NCBI RefSeq assembly: GCF_006716865.1
Contig: NZ_VFPT01000001.1
Span: 3,033,001 to 3,097,000, forward strand
Origin: Roseinatronobacter monicus
GTDB taxonomy: Bacteria > Pseudomonadota > Alphaproteobacteria > Rhodobacterales > Rhodobacteraceae
DNA length: 64,000 nucleotides
Direction of reading: 5' to 3'
Shown: in pieces, positions 51,934-60,364 of the stretch
Layout of the letters: each line of letters starts with the position of its first letter
Numbering within the stretch: the first letter of the stretch is position 1
Notes under the pieces: model-generated
The model's input: only the letters and a program-made list of their open reading frames with translations
Database searches by the model: none
What the model was told of the DNA's origin: nothing
Made by a program: the position numbers and the translations under genes

Positions 51934-53396
51934 GGCGCGACCTTCGCTACCGCCACTTGCGCGCCGTGTTCCTCCAGCGTTGCCAGCGCGCGGGCAAGAT
52001 CGGCGGCAAAGGTCGGGGTGTCGGCAAGGGCTTTGGGGAAGACTTCGCGCAGACCGAGGAAAGCCGTGACCTTCGCCTGAGCATCGGGGTTGGCCTCGCT
52101 GAGCGCGCGCAACCGCTCGGCCATCGGGTCACGCACGTCGATTGCGGCACCTGTCTCATCCACGCCACCAATGTAGCGTATCCATGCCGCCACAACGAGG
52201 GTCAGCCCGCGCGCGTCGCGGCCCGCCACAAGGTTCTCGGCCAGCGTCGCAAGGATGCGCTGCGGCAGTTTCTGGCTGCCATCCATGGCGATCTGCCATG
52301 TTCGGTGGCGGATTGCGGGGTTGGTGTAGCGCGCGAAAAGTGCCTCAGTATAGGCCGCAAGATCGACATTCGGCGGGGCTTGCAGGCTGGGCACAATCTC
52401 TGCTGTCCACAGATGACGGATGAACCGCGCAAGGACCGGGTCGGCCACAGCCTCTGCAATCGTCTCGTGCCCCGACAGATAGCCCAGATAGGCCAGCGCC
52501 GAATGCGTGCCGTTCAGGCAGCGCAGTTTCATATCCTCGAACGGGGTGACATCGGCCACCATCTCGACCCCTGCGGCGGCGAAATCAGGGCGCGCATGAC
52601 CCACGAAATCATCCTCGACGCCCCATTGGCGAAACGGCTCATGCAGGACCGGGGCTGCGTCATAGACGCCTGTGCGGGTGGCAAGGCGCTCAATATCGCC
52701 CGCGCTGGTGGCGGGTACGATCCGGTCGACCATCGTGGCGGGGAAGCGGCCCTCGCCTTCGATCCAGTCGGCAAGGGCCGGGTCGATCAGGTGGGCCAGT
52801 TCCAGCACCACGCCGCGCACCATGCGCCCGTTCTGCGGAAGGTTGTCGCAGGTCAGCACCGTGAAAGGCGGCAGACCGGCAGCGCGGCGGCGGGCAAGCC
52901 CGCGCACCAGATAGCCGGGCGCTGAACGCGGGGCGTCCGGGTGGGCGAGGTCATGGACGATGTCAGGATGCGTGCGGTTGAGCGCACCCGTCGCAGGTTC
53001 GTGGCAATAGCCCTTCTCGGTGACCGTCAGCGTGACAATGCGCAGGCCGGGATCAGCCAGCAGGTCAAGCAGGCGGGCAGGGTTCTCGCGCGCGACGATG
53101 ACATCCTGCACCACATCCACGATGCGCGTGGTCTCGCCCTCAGGGCCAAGTTCAACGGCGGTATAGGCAAAATCCTGCGGCGCAAGGCGGTCGCGCTGGT
53201 CGGGGCGCACAAGGCTGACACCAACCACGCCCCAGTCGCCGCCCGATGCCGTCATCGCCTCGTCGACATAAATCCCCACATGGGCGCGAAAAAACGCACC
53301 CAGCCCGAAATGGACAATGCCAATGCCCGGACGCGGGCCAGTGGGGCGGGTCAGACGCGGCACACTTTGGGGTTTAACGTGCAAGCCAGCCTCCAT
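51930..53396 (-). CDS. Mannitol dehydrogenase-family hexuronate reductase (UxuB/UxaB-like)
   Basis: A 488-residue NAD-dependent polyol/hexuronate dehydrogenase with the N-terminal Rossmann domain (GIVHFGLGAFFRAHVGIYVD), the VTEKGYCHEP and TVLTCDNLPQNGRM segments, and the catalytic region DFVGHARPDFAAAGVEM ... KLRCLNGTHSALAYLG. The fold is that of fructuronate reductase and mannitol dehydrogenase. In this operon, with UxaC and UxaA but no UxuA, it may reduce tagaturonate to altronate, which would be UxaB activity; sequence alone leaves this open. The ATG at 53396 overlaps the kduD gene by 23 bases; a later start is possible. Confidence 0.88.
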   Translation of the reverse strand: MEAGLHVKPQSVPRLTRPTGPRPGIGIVHFGLGAFFRAHVGIYVDEAMTASGGDWGVVGVSLVRPDQRDRLAPQDFAYTAVELGPEGETTRIVDVVQDVIVARENPARLLDLLADPGLRIVTLTVTEKGYCHEPATGALNRTHPDIVHDLAHPDAPRSAPGYLVRGLARRRAAGLPPFTVLTCDNLPQNGRMVRGVVLELAHLIDPALADWIEGEGRFPATMVDRIVPATSAGDIERLATRTGVYDAAPVLHEPFRQWGVEDDFVGHARPDFAAAGVEMVADVTPFEDMKLRCLNGTHSALAYLGYLSGHETIAEAVADPVLARFIRHLWTAEIVPSLQAPPNVDLAAYTEALFARYTNPAIRHRTWQIAMDGSQKLPQRILATLAENLVAGRDARGLTLVVAAWIRYIGGVDETGAAIDVRDPMAERLRALSEANPDAQAKVTAFLGLREVFPKALADTPTFAADLARALATLEEHGAQVAVAKVAP

Positions 53397-54117
53397 CCAC
53401 AGGGATAATCGCACCGTGCATATACGCGGCAGCGGGGGATGCAAGGAAGACCGCCGCACCGGCGATGTCGTCAGGTTCGGCCCAGCGACCAGCGGGGATG
53501 CGGTCCAGAATGGCCTTGTTGCGCACCGGATCAGCGCGCAGGTCTTTCGTGTTGTTGGTCACAACATAGCCGGGCGCAATGGCATTGACATTGATGCCAC
53601 GCCCCGCCCATTCACAGGCCAGAAGCTTGGTCAGCCCGGCAATCCCATGTTTTGACGCCGTGTAGGACGGCACGCGAATGCCCCCCTGAAACGACAGCAG
53701 CGAGGCGACATTAATGATCGCACCGCCCGCGTCGCGCGCGAAGGCAGCACGGGCAAAGCCTTGGGCGGTGAAGAACGCGGCCTTCAGGTTCACGTCAATC
53801 ACCGCATCCCAGTCTTCTTCGGTGAAATCAACCGCATCAGCGCGCAGGATCGTGCCAGCATTATTGACAAGGATATCAACCGGGGGAAGACCCTCGAAGA
53901 CGCGGCCCCCCGCCAGCGGATCGGCCAGATCCAGCGGGACAGCTTCGGCTGCGCCGCCAAGGGCATTGATCCGCGCGAGTGTCTCTGCGGGTTCGGAGCG
54001 ACCGGCACAGAGCACGCGCGCGCCAGCCTCGGCCAGTGCTACGGCAATGGCCTGACCGATGCCGGTATTTGCCCCTGTGACAAGGGCCGTGCGCCCGTCA
54101 AGCGAAAACCGGTTCAC
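53374..54117 (-). CDS. kduD: 2-deoxy-D-gluconate 3-dehydrogenase / 2-keto-3-deoxygluconate 5-dehydrogenase
   Basis: A 247-residue classical short-chain dehydrogenase. The cofactor motif is TGANTGIGQAIA, the structural motif NNAGTI and the active site S-Y-K in NVASLLSFQGG and PSYTASKHGI. IRVPSYTASKHGIAGLTKLL closely resembles KduD. It reduces 3-deoxy-D-glycero-2,5-hexodiulosonate to 2-keto-3-deoxygluconate, following KduI. It overlaps kduI by ATGA and uxuB-like by 23 bases. Confidence 0.93.
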   Translation of the reverse strand: MNRFSLDGRTALVTGANTGIGQAIAVALAEAGARVLCAGRSEPAETLARINALGGAAEAVPLDLADPLAGGRVFEGLPPVDILVNNAGTILRADAVDFTEEDWDAVIDVNLKAAFFTAQGFARAAFARDAGGAIINVASLLSFQGGIRVPSYTASKHGIAGLTKLLACEWAGRGINVNAIAPGYVVTNNTKDLRADPVRNKAILDRIPAGRWAEPDDIAGAAVFLASPAAAYMHGAIIPVDGGWLAR

Positions 54118-54935
54118 CGCAACTCCTCCATCCCGACCATTTCAACATCGCGGTAATCGACATTGTCACCCGCCATTGCCCAGATGAACGTGTAATTCGC
54201 CGTGCCCGCGCCGCAATGGATCGACCATGGCGGCGACAACACGCCCTGTTCATTGGCGATCACCATAGACCGTGTTTCAGAAGGTTCGCCCATCACGTGG
54301 AAAACCCGCGCTGTAGGATCAAGGTCGATATATAGATAGGCTTCCATCCGGCGGTCATGGACATGGGCGGGCATGGTGTTCCAGACCGAACCGGGGGCAA
54401 GCTGCGTCATGCCGACGACCAATTGGCATGAGGGCATCACATCGGGATGGATAAACTGGTTAATCACGCGTTCATTCGATGTGTCGCGCGCGCCCAGTTC
54501 CACCTTTTTCGCCTCGTCAATCCGCACAAGCCGTGAGGGGTGTTTTGCATGGGCGGGCGCGGAGAGGATGTAAAAGCGCCCCTCCCCCTCGAATGTGACT
54601 GGCCCTGCGCCCATGCCCAGATAGAGCATGTCGCCGCGTTCCAACGTATAGGTGTCATCAGCGCGGACCTGACCTGTGCCGCCGATATTGACGATAACCA
54701 TTTCGCGGCGGTCAAGGATGGACGGCGTGCCGCATTCCTTCACCTGATCCAGCGTGAGCGCGGCACCTTTTGGGACAGCCCCGCCCACGATCATCCGGTC
54801 GTAATGCGTATAGACCAGTCGGATTTCGCCATCGCGGAACAGATCGCCAAGGTGGAAGTTGCGGCGCAGCGCCTCGGTGTCAAAGCCCCGTGCGGTGGCG
54901 GGGTCGATGGCGTGGCGGGTTTCAACATGGAGCAT
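54114..54935 (-). CDS. kduI: 5-dehydro-4-deoxy-D-glucuronate isomerase
   Basis: A 273-residue cupin enzyme with KduI features: the N-terminal HYDRMIVGGAVPKG segment, NVGGTGQV-like VNIGGTGQVRADD, LYLGMGAGPVTFEG and the metal-binding cluster in WNTMPAHVHDRRMEAYLYID (two His, Glu). It isomerises 5-keto-4-deoxyuronate from pectin and related polysaccharides. With KdgF immediately upstream and KduD downstream it forms the unsaturated-uronate branch. Confidence 0.95.
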   Translation of the reverse strand: MLHVETRHAIDPATARGFDTEALRRNFHLGDLFRDGEIRLVYTHYDRMIVGGAVPKGAALTLDQVKECGTPSILDRREMVIVNIGGTGQVRADDTYTLERGDMLYLGMGAGPVTFEGEGRFYILSAPAHAKHPSRLVRIDEAKKVELGARDTSNERVINQFIHPDVMPSCQLVVGMTQLAPGSVWNTMPAHVHDRRMEAYLYIDLDPTARVFHVMGEPSETRSMVIANEQGVLSPPWSIHCGAGTANYTFIWAMAGDNVDYRDVEMVGMEELR

Positions 54936-54952
54936 CGGGATATCCTTGAGGT

Positions 54953-55258
54953 TCAGAGAAAATCATCGCGGCGGGGTGCGAAGCTGTCGATCAGCACCCC
55001 TTCTTCCAGTGCGCGGCAGCTATGCGCGGCACCTGACGGAACAGTGAAGGCGTCGCCCGGACCCACCTCGAACTCCCGGTCGTCAATCGTGAATGCAAAA
55101 CGGCCGGACTGGACATAGGTGGTCTGGACATGTGGGTGGCTGTGCGGCGCGCCGGTGCCCCCCTTCTCGAACCGGAAGGCGACCAGCATCAGCGCGGGAT
55201 CGTCGGCAAGCACTTGACGGGTCACGCTGGGACCAGAAGGGATTACAGGATAAGTCAT
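54953..55258 (-). CDS. kdgF: Cupin-domain protein KdgF (unsaturated uronate linearising enzyme)
   Basis: A 101-residue single-domain cupin. Metal ligands are visible in APHSHPHVQTTYVQSGRF (His, His, Gln) and VPSGAAHSCRALE (His). KdgF turns 4,5-unsaturated monouronates from lyase action into the linear ketone that KduI uses. The call rests on family resemblance plus position between a TRAP transporter gene and kduI. The start 55258 (MTYPVIPSG) is the first ATG with family-like sequence; the longer frame runs back through the TRAP gene. Confidence 0.88.
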   Translation of the reverse strand: MTYPVIPSGPSVTRQVLADDPALMLVAFRFEKGGTGAPHSHPHVQTTYVQSGRFAFTIDDREFEVGPGDAFTVPSGAAHSCRALEEGVLIDSFAPRRDDFL

Positions 55259-55266
55259 GATATACC

Positions 55267-56547
55267 TCAGCGGAAAAGGGATGGCAGCCAGAGCGACAGC
55301 GCAGGCACATACGTGACCAGCATAAGTGTCGCCACAGCCGCGCCGTAGAAGGGCCAGATCGTGCGCAGGACCGTGCCGATGGGCACCTTGCCCACAGCGC
55401 AACCGACGAACAGCACGGCGCCCACGGGCGGGGTGCACAGGCCGATGCCAAGGTTCAGGATCATGATGATCCCGAAATGCACCGGGTCGATACCGAATGC
55501 CATAGCAACTGGCAGAAAGATCGGCGTGGTGATGACGATCAGCGGGCTCATATCCATGAACGTGCCCAGAAACAGCAGCATGATGTTGATCAGCAGCAGC
55601 ACGATGATGGGGTTGTCGCTGACAGTCTGCATGAACAAAACGATGGCCGTGGGCACTTGCAGATAGGCCATCAACCAGCCGAAGGATGCCGCACAGCCGA
55701 TGACCAATAGCACCATCGCCGTGGTGCGCACCGCACCCAGAGTGGCGGCAACAAAGGCCTGCCATGACAGCGAGCGGTACACCAGTACAGTGATGAAAAT
55801 GGCATAGACCACAGCAATGCACGAGCTTTCCGAAGCCGTGAACACACCCGACCGCACGCCGCCGAAAATGATGCCGATCAGCACAAGGCCCGGAAGCGCA
55901 GAAACGAAGATCACGCCCAGCATTTGCAGGCCGGGGAACGTGCCCACCGGATAGCCACGACGCTTGGCCACGACCCAGGCAGTGACCATCAGCGACAACG
56001 CCAGCAGCATACCGGGGATGATCCCGGCGGCGAACAGATCCGCAATCGAGATGCGCCCGCCGCCTGCGATGGAATAGATGATAAGGTTGTGCGAGGGTGG
56101 TAGCATCAGCGCGATGATCGAGGACACCACGGTAATATTGACGGCATAGTCCGCGCCGTACCCGCGTTCCTTCATCTGCGGGACCATCAGGCCGCCGATG
56201 GCCGACGCATCCGCCGCCGCTGACCCCGATATGCCCCCGAACAGGCAAGACGCGACGATATTCACTTGCCCCAGCCCGCCCCGAAGATGCCCGACCAGTG
56301 CACCGGCAAGGGCGACAAGGCGGCGGGCAATATCGCCCCGCACCATCAACTCGCCCGCATAGATGAAAAACGGAATGGCCATCAGCGCATAGACCGACAC
56401 CCCGGAATTGAGGCGCTGAAACACCACAAGCGGCGGCAGTCCGATATACATAACCGTCGCAATCGAGGCGATGCCAAGGCAGAATGCCACCGGCGTGCCG
56501 ATCAGCAAAAGACCGGCAAAGGTGCCGAAGAGTATCCAGTGTTCCAT
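55267..56547 (-). CDS. TRAP transporter large permease (DctM type), uronate cluster
   Basis: A 426-residue membrane protein with about 12 helices and DctM features: MAIPFFIYAGELMVRGDIARRL in the first half (in parts: residues about 60-80), FGGISGSAAADASAIG, MLPPSHNLIIYSIAGGGRIS, and GLCTPPVGAVLFVGCAVGKV. The last two match the TRAP branch that imports uronates and sialic-acid-like sugars in other bacteria. The start at 56547 (MEHWILFGTF) lies 1 bp after the small permease stop. It ends 8 bp before kdgF. Confidence 0.93.
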   Translation of the reverse strand: MEHWILFGTFAGLLLIGTPVAFCLGIASIATVMYIGLPPLVVFQRLNSGVSVYALMAIPFFIYAGELMVRGDIARRLVALAGALVGHLRGGLGQVNIVASCLFGGISGSAAADASAIGGLMVPQMKERGYGADYAVNITVVSSIIALMLPPSHNLIIYSIAGGGRISIADLFAAGIIPGMLLALSLMVTAWVVAKRRGYPVGTFPGLQMLGVIFVSALPGLVLIGIIFGGVRSGVFTASESSCIAVVYAIFITVLVYRSLSWQAFVAATLGAVRTTAMVLLVIGCAASFGWLMAYLQVPTAIVLFMQTVSDNPIIVLLLINIMLLFLGTFMDMSPLIVITTPIFLPVAMAFGIDPVHFGIIMILNLGIGLCTPPVGAVLFVGCAVGKVPIGTVLRTIWPFYGAAVATLMLVTYVPALSLWLPSLFR

Positions 56548-56548
56548 C

Positions 56549-57073
56549 TCAATCCCCGGTAAGTTCGGTCTCGCCAAACCGGGCGGTGGGCAGGCCAACA
56601 AAGCGGCGCGCCACGCGTTCGAGCGAGAAAATCACCATCAGCCCGCCGCCAGTCAGCAGACCCAGAAAGGTTACACCGCGCGGCAGACCCAGGCCGGAAA
56701 TGGTGTTGCTCCACGTACCTTGGGCAAGTTGCAGCCCGTAGAAGGTCATACCAAGGGCAAAACCTGCCACCAGCAGGTCCGAGATCGTGAACAAGACCGC
56801 CTTGACGCGCGTTGGCAGGATATAGAGCATGATATCAAACGACAGGTGATACCCCTCTCGGATGCCGACAGCGGCCCCCAGAAAGATGAACCACCCCATC
56901 AGCAAGACAGCGGTAACTTCGGTCCAGACGGGGGTTGCGTTCAGCACATAGCGCCCGAAAACCTGCCACGCGACAGCGGCGGTCATCAGCACCAGACCTG
57001 TGCCGGAAATCCACAATGCGATGCGCGCCACAACCGCCAGTTTTCGAGAAACGCCAATCACAAGTTGCTGCAT
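56549..57073 (-). CDS. TRAP transporter small permease (DctQ type), uronate cluster
   Basis: A 174-residue, four-helix protein with AWQVFGRYVLNATPVWTEV in the first half, IFLGAAVGIREGYHLSFDI and a closing GVTFLGLLTGGGLMVIFSLER helix. GGGAGG lies 4 bases before ATG 57073 (MQQLVIGV). It functions with the large permease gene immediately downstream. Confidence 0.92.
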   Translation of the reverse strand: MQQLVIGVSRKLAVVARIALWISGTGLVLMTAAVAWQVFGRYVLNATPVWTEVTAVLLMGWFIFLGAAVGIREGYHLSFDIMLYILPTRVKAVLFTISDLLVAGFALGMTFYGLQLAQGTWSNTISGLGLPRGVTFLGLLTGGGLMVIFSLERVARRFVGLPTARFGETELTGD

Positions 57074-57096
57074 AGGAAGCCTCCCGAAGGGAACCG

Positions 57097-57123
57097 TGCC
57101 GCGGCGCAAGGCGCGCCGCGGCA
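57097..57123 (-). terminator. Hairpin between TRAP binding-protein and small-permease genes (uronate cluster)
   Basis: GC stem TGCCGCGGCGC...GCCGCGGCA over 27 bp, 10 bp after the binding-protein stop. It matches in position the hairpin at 35769-35791 of the other TRAP operon and probably favours the binding-protein part of the message. Confidence 0.5.
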
Positions 57124-57133
57124 GATTTCAGGA

Positions 57134-58108
57134 TTATTCGACCGCCTGAATGCGCTCGATCAATGTGCGCAGCTCGTCGCTTTCGGCGTGGCGCTCATAG
57201 ACTGGTCCCATTGCTTCTTGGAACGGGCCTTTGTCGATTTCATTGACAGTGGCACCGGCGGCGCGGACATGCTCTTCGGAGGTGGCCTCTCGCGCTTCCC
57301 AGAGTTCGCGCTGATGGGCGACCGAGTCCTGTGCCGCTTCGCGGATGATTGCCTGATCTTCTTCAGACAGGGCGTCCCAGCTTGGTTTCGACATGACCAG
57401 AACCTCTGGCACGATCAGGTGTTCGGTCAGGGTGTAATACCCTGCCACCTCATAGTGACCCGAGCTTTCATAGGACGGCCAGTTATTCTCTACCCCGTCG
57501 ATCACACCGGTCTGGATCGAGGAATATACTTCGCCATAAGGCATCGGCGTTGCATTGGCACCCAGCGCCCCGATCATATCGACAAACAGATCAGACTGGA
57601 TGACCCGAATGCGCAGACCTTCCATGTCTTCCAGACTTTCGATCGGGCGCTGGCGGTTATACATGCTGCGCGCGCCCGCATCGTAGAAGGCAAGCCCGAC
57701 CAGATTGTGGTCATCGAATTCGGCCAGAATTTCCTCACCAATCTCGCCATCCATGACAGCGCGCATATGTGCCACATCGCGGAAGATGAAGGGCATTGAG
57801 GGGGCTTTGGTCGCCTCGATCAGGTTATTGAACGGACCCATCGAGATACGGTTCAGGTCGATAACCCCGAATTGTGTCTGCTCGATGGTGTCGCTTTCCT
57901 CGCCCAGTTGCGCCGAGTGATAGACCTGAACGGCGATGCGGCCGTCGGTGCGCTCGGAAATCAGCTCTCCCATATATTCGACAGCGGCCACGGTGGGGTA
58001 GCCCGGCGGGTGCGTGTCGGATGACCGCAGAACGATGTCCTGCGCAAAGGCGGGTGCCACAAAGGCAGCCGACGCCAGCAGCGCCGCGCCAAGTGTTTGG
58101 TATTTCAT
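57134..58108 (-). CDS. TRAP transporter substrate-binding protein (DctP type), uronate cluster
   Basis: A 324-residue periplasmic protein with a signal peptide (residues 1-23, ending PAFAQ) and the DctP fold: VLRSSDTHPPGYPTVAAVEY, RTDGRIAVQVYHSAQLGEES, RMSM-like NRISMGPFNN, and LEDMEGLRIRVIQSDLFVD with the conserved Arg, followed by SSIQTGVIDGVENNW. This pattern matches binding proteins for glucuronate/galacturonate. GGAGGATACGAC precedes the start. It follows uxaC by 28 bp. Confidence 0.93.
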   Translation of the reverse strand: MKYQTLGAALLASAAFVAPAFAQDIVLRSSDTHPPGYPTVAAVEYMGELISERTDGRIAVQVYHSAQLGEESDTIEQTQFGVIDLNRISMGPFNNLIEATKAPSMPFIFRDVAHMRAVMDGEIGEEILAEFDDHNLVGLAFYDAGARSMYNRQRPIESLEDMEGLRIRVIQSDLFVDMIGALGANATPMPYGEVYSSIQTGVIDGVENNWPSYESSGHYEVAGYYTLTEHLIVPEVLVMSKPSWDALSEEDQAIIREAAQDSVAHQRELWEAREATSEEHVRAAGATVNEIDKGPFQEAMGPVYERHAESDELRTLIERIQAVE

Positions 58109-58136
58109 GTCGTATCCTCCCAGATATGTACTTGGT

Positions 58137-59564
58137 TCAGAGACGGTAGGCCTGTTTTGCCAACCGGTAGGTGAGGTCATGCGCGACCTCATAGGCCTCG
58201 TCCTCGGCAAGCCGCCCTGTGGCGACCAGCGTGGCGAGATAGGCGCAGTCGACACGCCGCGCGACATCGTGGCGCGCGGGGATCGAGCAAAAGGCGCGGG
58301 TGTCGTCGTTGAACCCGACGGTGTTGTAAAAGCCTGCGGTTTCGGTGGTCAGTTCGCGGAAGCGCCGCATCCCCTCGGCGCTGTCAAAGAACCACCATGC
58401 AGGCCCAAGCCGCAGCGCGGGATAGACGCCCGCAAGCGGTGCAAGTTCGCGCGAATAAGCCGTTTCATCCAATGTGAAAAGGATCAGCGTCAGGCGCGGA
58501 TCCATCCCGACCGCATCAAGCAGCGGTTTCAGCGCGCGCACATAGTCCGTCCGCATCGGGATATCGAAGCCCTTGTCGCGGCCATGGCGCGCAAAGACCT
58601 GTGATGAATGGTTGCGGAAAGAGCCGGGATGGATTTGCATCACCAGCCCGTCGTCAAGGCTCATCCGCGCCATTTCCGTCAGCATATGCCCGCGGAAAGC
58701 GTCGGCCTCCTCCGCCGAGCATTGGCCTGCGAGGGCTTTGGCGAAAAGTGCTGCCGCCTCAGATTGCGGCAGGTATTCGGTGCGCGCGCTGGGGTGGCCG
58801 TGATCGGTGCTGGTGGCCCCGCCGACCGCCTTGAAATAGGCGCGCCGGTTGCGATGCGCGTCCAGATAGCCCGCCCATGTGGTGGCATCGACCCCGGCGA
58901 GCGCGCCGAATTTTTCGATATTTGCAGCGAAGCCTTCAAATTCAGGGTCGATCACAGCGTCGGGGCGGTAGGCGGTGATGACCCGGCCCGTCCAGCCTGA
59001 CGCAGCGATTTTCTGGTGCGACGCCAGATCATCCAGCGGGCTTTCGGTGGTTGCGATCACCTCGATCCCGAAGCGCTCGAAAAGTGCGCGGGGGCGAAAT
59101 TCGGGGCGGCACAGACAATCGGCGATGTGGTCATAGACCCGGTCCGCACTGGCGGCATTCAGCCGCTCCTCAACGCCAAACACATCGACGAAGGCCTGAT
59201 CCAGCCACATACGGCTTGGGGTGCCGCGAAACAGATGAAAATTCTCGGCAAAGCGGCGCCAGATTTTGCGACCATCAGTTTCTGTCGCCCCGCCATCGAC
59301 ACGGGGCACACCTAGATCGCTGAGGTCCACCCCCTGCGAACACAGCATGCGAAACACATAGTGGTCCGGGGTGACGAAAAGCTGCGCGGGGTCGGGAAAG
59401 GCCATGTCATCAGCGAACCAGCGCGGGTCTGTATGGCCGTGCGGACTGACAATCGGCAAGTCCTTCACGCTGTCATAAATGGCGCGGGCAAGCCGCCGTG
59501 GCGCAGGGTTCAAAGGGAACAGTCGGTCAGGGTCCAAAAAGGCTGGCCTTGCCACACGATTCAT
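58137..59564 (-). CDS. uxaC: Glucuronate/galacturonate isomerase
   Basis: A 475-residue amidohydrolase-fold isomerase. IVSPHGHTDPRWFADD gives the metal-binding His pair, with further family segments DHYVFRMLCSQGVDL, RGTPSRMWLDQAF, FRPRALFERFGIEVIATTESP and TDHGHPSARTEYL. It converts D-glucuronate to D-fructuronate and D-galacturonate to D-tagaturonate. GGGGGAATC precedes ATG 59564. First gene of a nine-gene minus-strand cluster ending with uxaA at 50398. Its promoter lies in the 78-bp region holding a 26-bp palindrome. Confidence 0.95.
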   Translation of the reverse strand: MNRVARPAFLDPDRLFPLNPAPRRLARAIYDSVKDLPIVSPHGHTDPRWFADDMAFPDPAQLFVTPDHYVFRMLCSQGVDLSDLGVPRVDGGATETDGRKIWRRFAENFHLFRGTPSRMWLDQAFVDVFGVEERLNAASADRVYDHIADCLCRPEFRPRALFERFGIEVIATTESPLDDLASHQKIAASGWTGRVITAYRPDAVIDPEFEGFAANIEKFGALAGVDATTWAGYLDAHRNRRAYFKAVGGATSTDHGHPSARTEYLPQSEAAALFAKALAGQCSAEEADAFRGHMLTEMARMSLDDGLVMQIHPGSFRNHSSQVFARHGRDKGFDIPMRTDYVRALKPLLDAVGMDPRLTLILFTLDETAYSRELAPLAGVYPALRLGPAWWFFDSAEGMRRFRELTTETAGFYNTVGFNDDTRAFCSIPARHDVARRVDCAYLATLVATGRLAEDEAYEVAHDLTYRLAKQAYRL

Positions 59565-59592
59565 CTGATTCCCCCCTGATATCGCTTGCATC

Positions 59593-59618
59593 TAATCGAC
59601 TAATATGCTAGTCTATTA
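59593..59618. promoter_or_regulatory. Probable GntR operator between uxaC and the gntR gene
   Basis: A 26-bp palindrome: arms TAATCGACTA and TAGTCTATTA (one mismatch) around ATATGC, 29 bp upstream of the uxaC start and 25 bp from the regulator start. Its position would allow one dimer to control the uronate operon and the regulator itself. A weaker match (ACT-N3-AT-CTAG-C) is seen at 62631-62650 upstream of kdgK. Confidence 0.65.
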
Positions 59619-59642
59619 CAAACGTCAACCTTGGATTTCTTC

Positions 59643-60341
59643 ATGCAAAACACCTTCTTCAGCTCGCTCGACACTCTGCGTGGCCCCTCTGCAACAGATC
59701 TGGTTTTCGAGGAAATCTACCGCCGCGTGGTCGAGTTCGAACTGCCGCCCGGCACCAAGCTTTCCGAACAGGAAGTCGCCCGGCAAATGGGCATTTCGCG
59801 GCAGCCCGTGCGCGACGCGTTCTTTCGCATGTCGCAGCTTGGGCTTATCCAGATACAGCCCCAACGCGCGACAACAGTTTCATTGATTTCCGTCGAAGCA
59901 GTCTTGCGCGCAAATTTCGTGCGCACGGCACTGGAAACCGAGATTGTGGAACGCGCGGTCGAGAACCTGACGGATGAAGCGATCGCCGAGTTGGCCGAGA
60001 ATGTTGAAAACCAGCGGCACGCCGTGGCAGCGGCTGACCGCATCGGATTTCACGCGCTCGACGAGGCGTTTCATCAGCAGATATGCACCTGCGCTGGCCA
60101 TTCCTATGTCTGGGCTGTTATCCGCGAGAACAAGGCCCATATGGACCGTGTCCGCTTGCTCAGCCTCGGGTTCAATGCGCCGAATGCCCTTGCCGATCAT
60201 GAGAGAATTCTTGAAGCGCTGCGCGCGCGGGATGCGGCGCGCGCCTCGGGCGAGATGCGCATCCATCTGGCTGGCATCCTTGACCTGATCGAGCAAATCC
60301 GCGCTGAAAACCCGACAATGTTCGCGTCACAAGACAGATAA
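59643..60341 (+). CDS. GntR-family (FadR/FCD-type) regulator of uronate use
   Basis: A 232-residue regulator with the winged helix (PPGTKLSEQEVARQMGISRQPVRDAFFRM, residues about 35-63, in family form) and an FCD ligand domain: FVRTALETEIVERAVENL, the metal-binding residues likely in FHALDEAFHQQI and SLGFNAPNALADHERILEAL. Similar proteins sense uronates or aldonates. The ATG 59643 (MQNTFFSS) is preferred to a TTG at 59631. Divergent from uxaC with a shared palindrome. Confidence 0.9.
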   Translation: MQNTFFSSLDTLRGPSATDLVFEEIYRRVVEFELPPGTKLSEQEVARQMGISRQPVRDAFFRMSQLGLIQIQPQRATTVSLISVEAVLRANFVRTALETEIVERAVENLTDEAIAELAENVENQRHAVAAADRIGFHALDEAFHQQICTCAGHSYVWAVIRENKAHMDRVRLLSLGFNAPNALADHERILEALRARDAARASGEMRIHLAGILDLIEQIRAENPTMFASQDR

Positions 60342-60364
60342 TCCCCGCGCGACGCAGCCATCTG

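Noticed and set aside
54953..56248. Long minus-strand frame suggesting a fusion protein ending in a cupin
   Set aside because: Only the last 101 codons (kdgF) have family similarity; the rest is an out-of-frame reading of the TRAP large permease.
56471..57799. 442-codon plus-strand frame
   Set aside because: Antisense to the TRAP permease and binding-protein genes; Gln/His/Arg-rich shadow.
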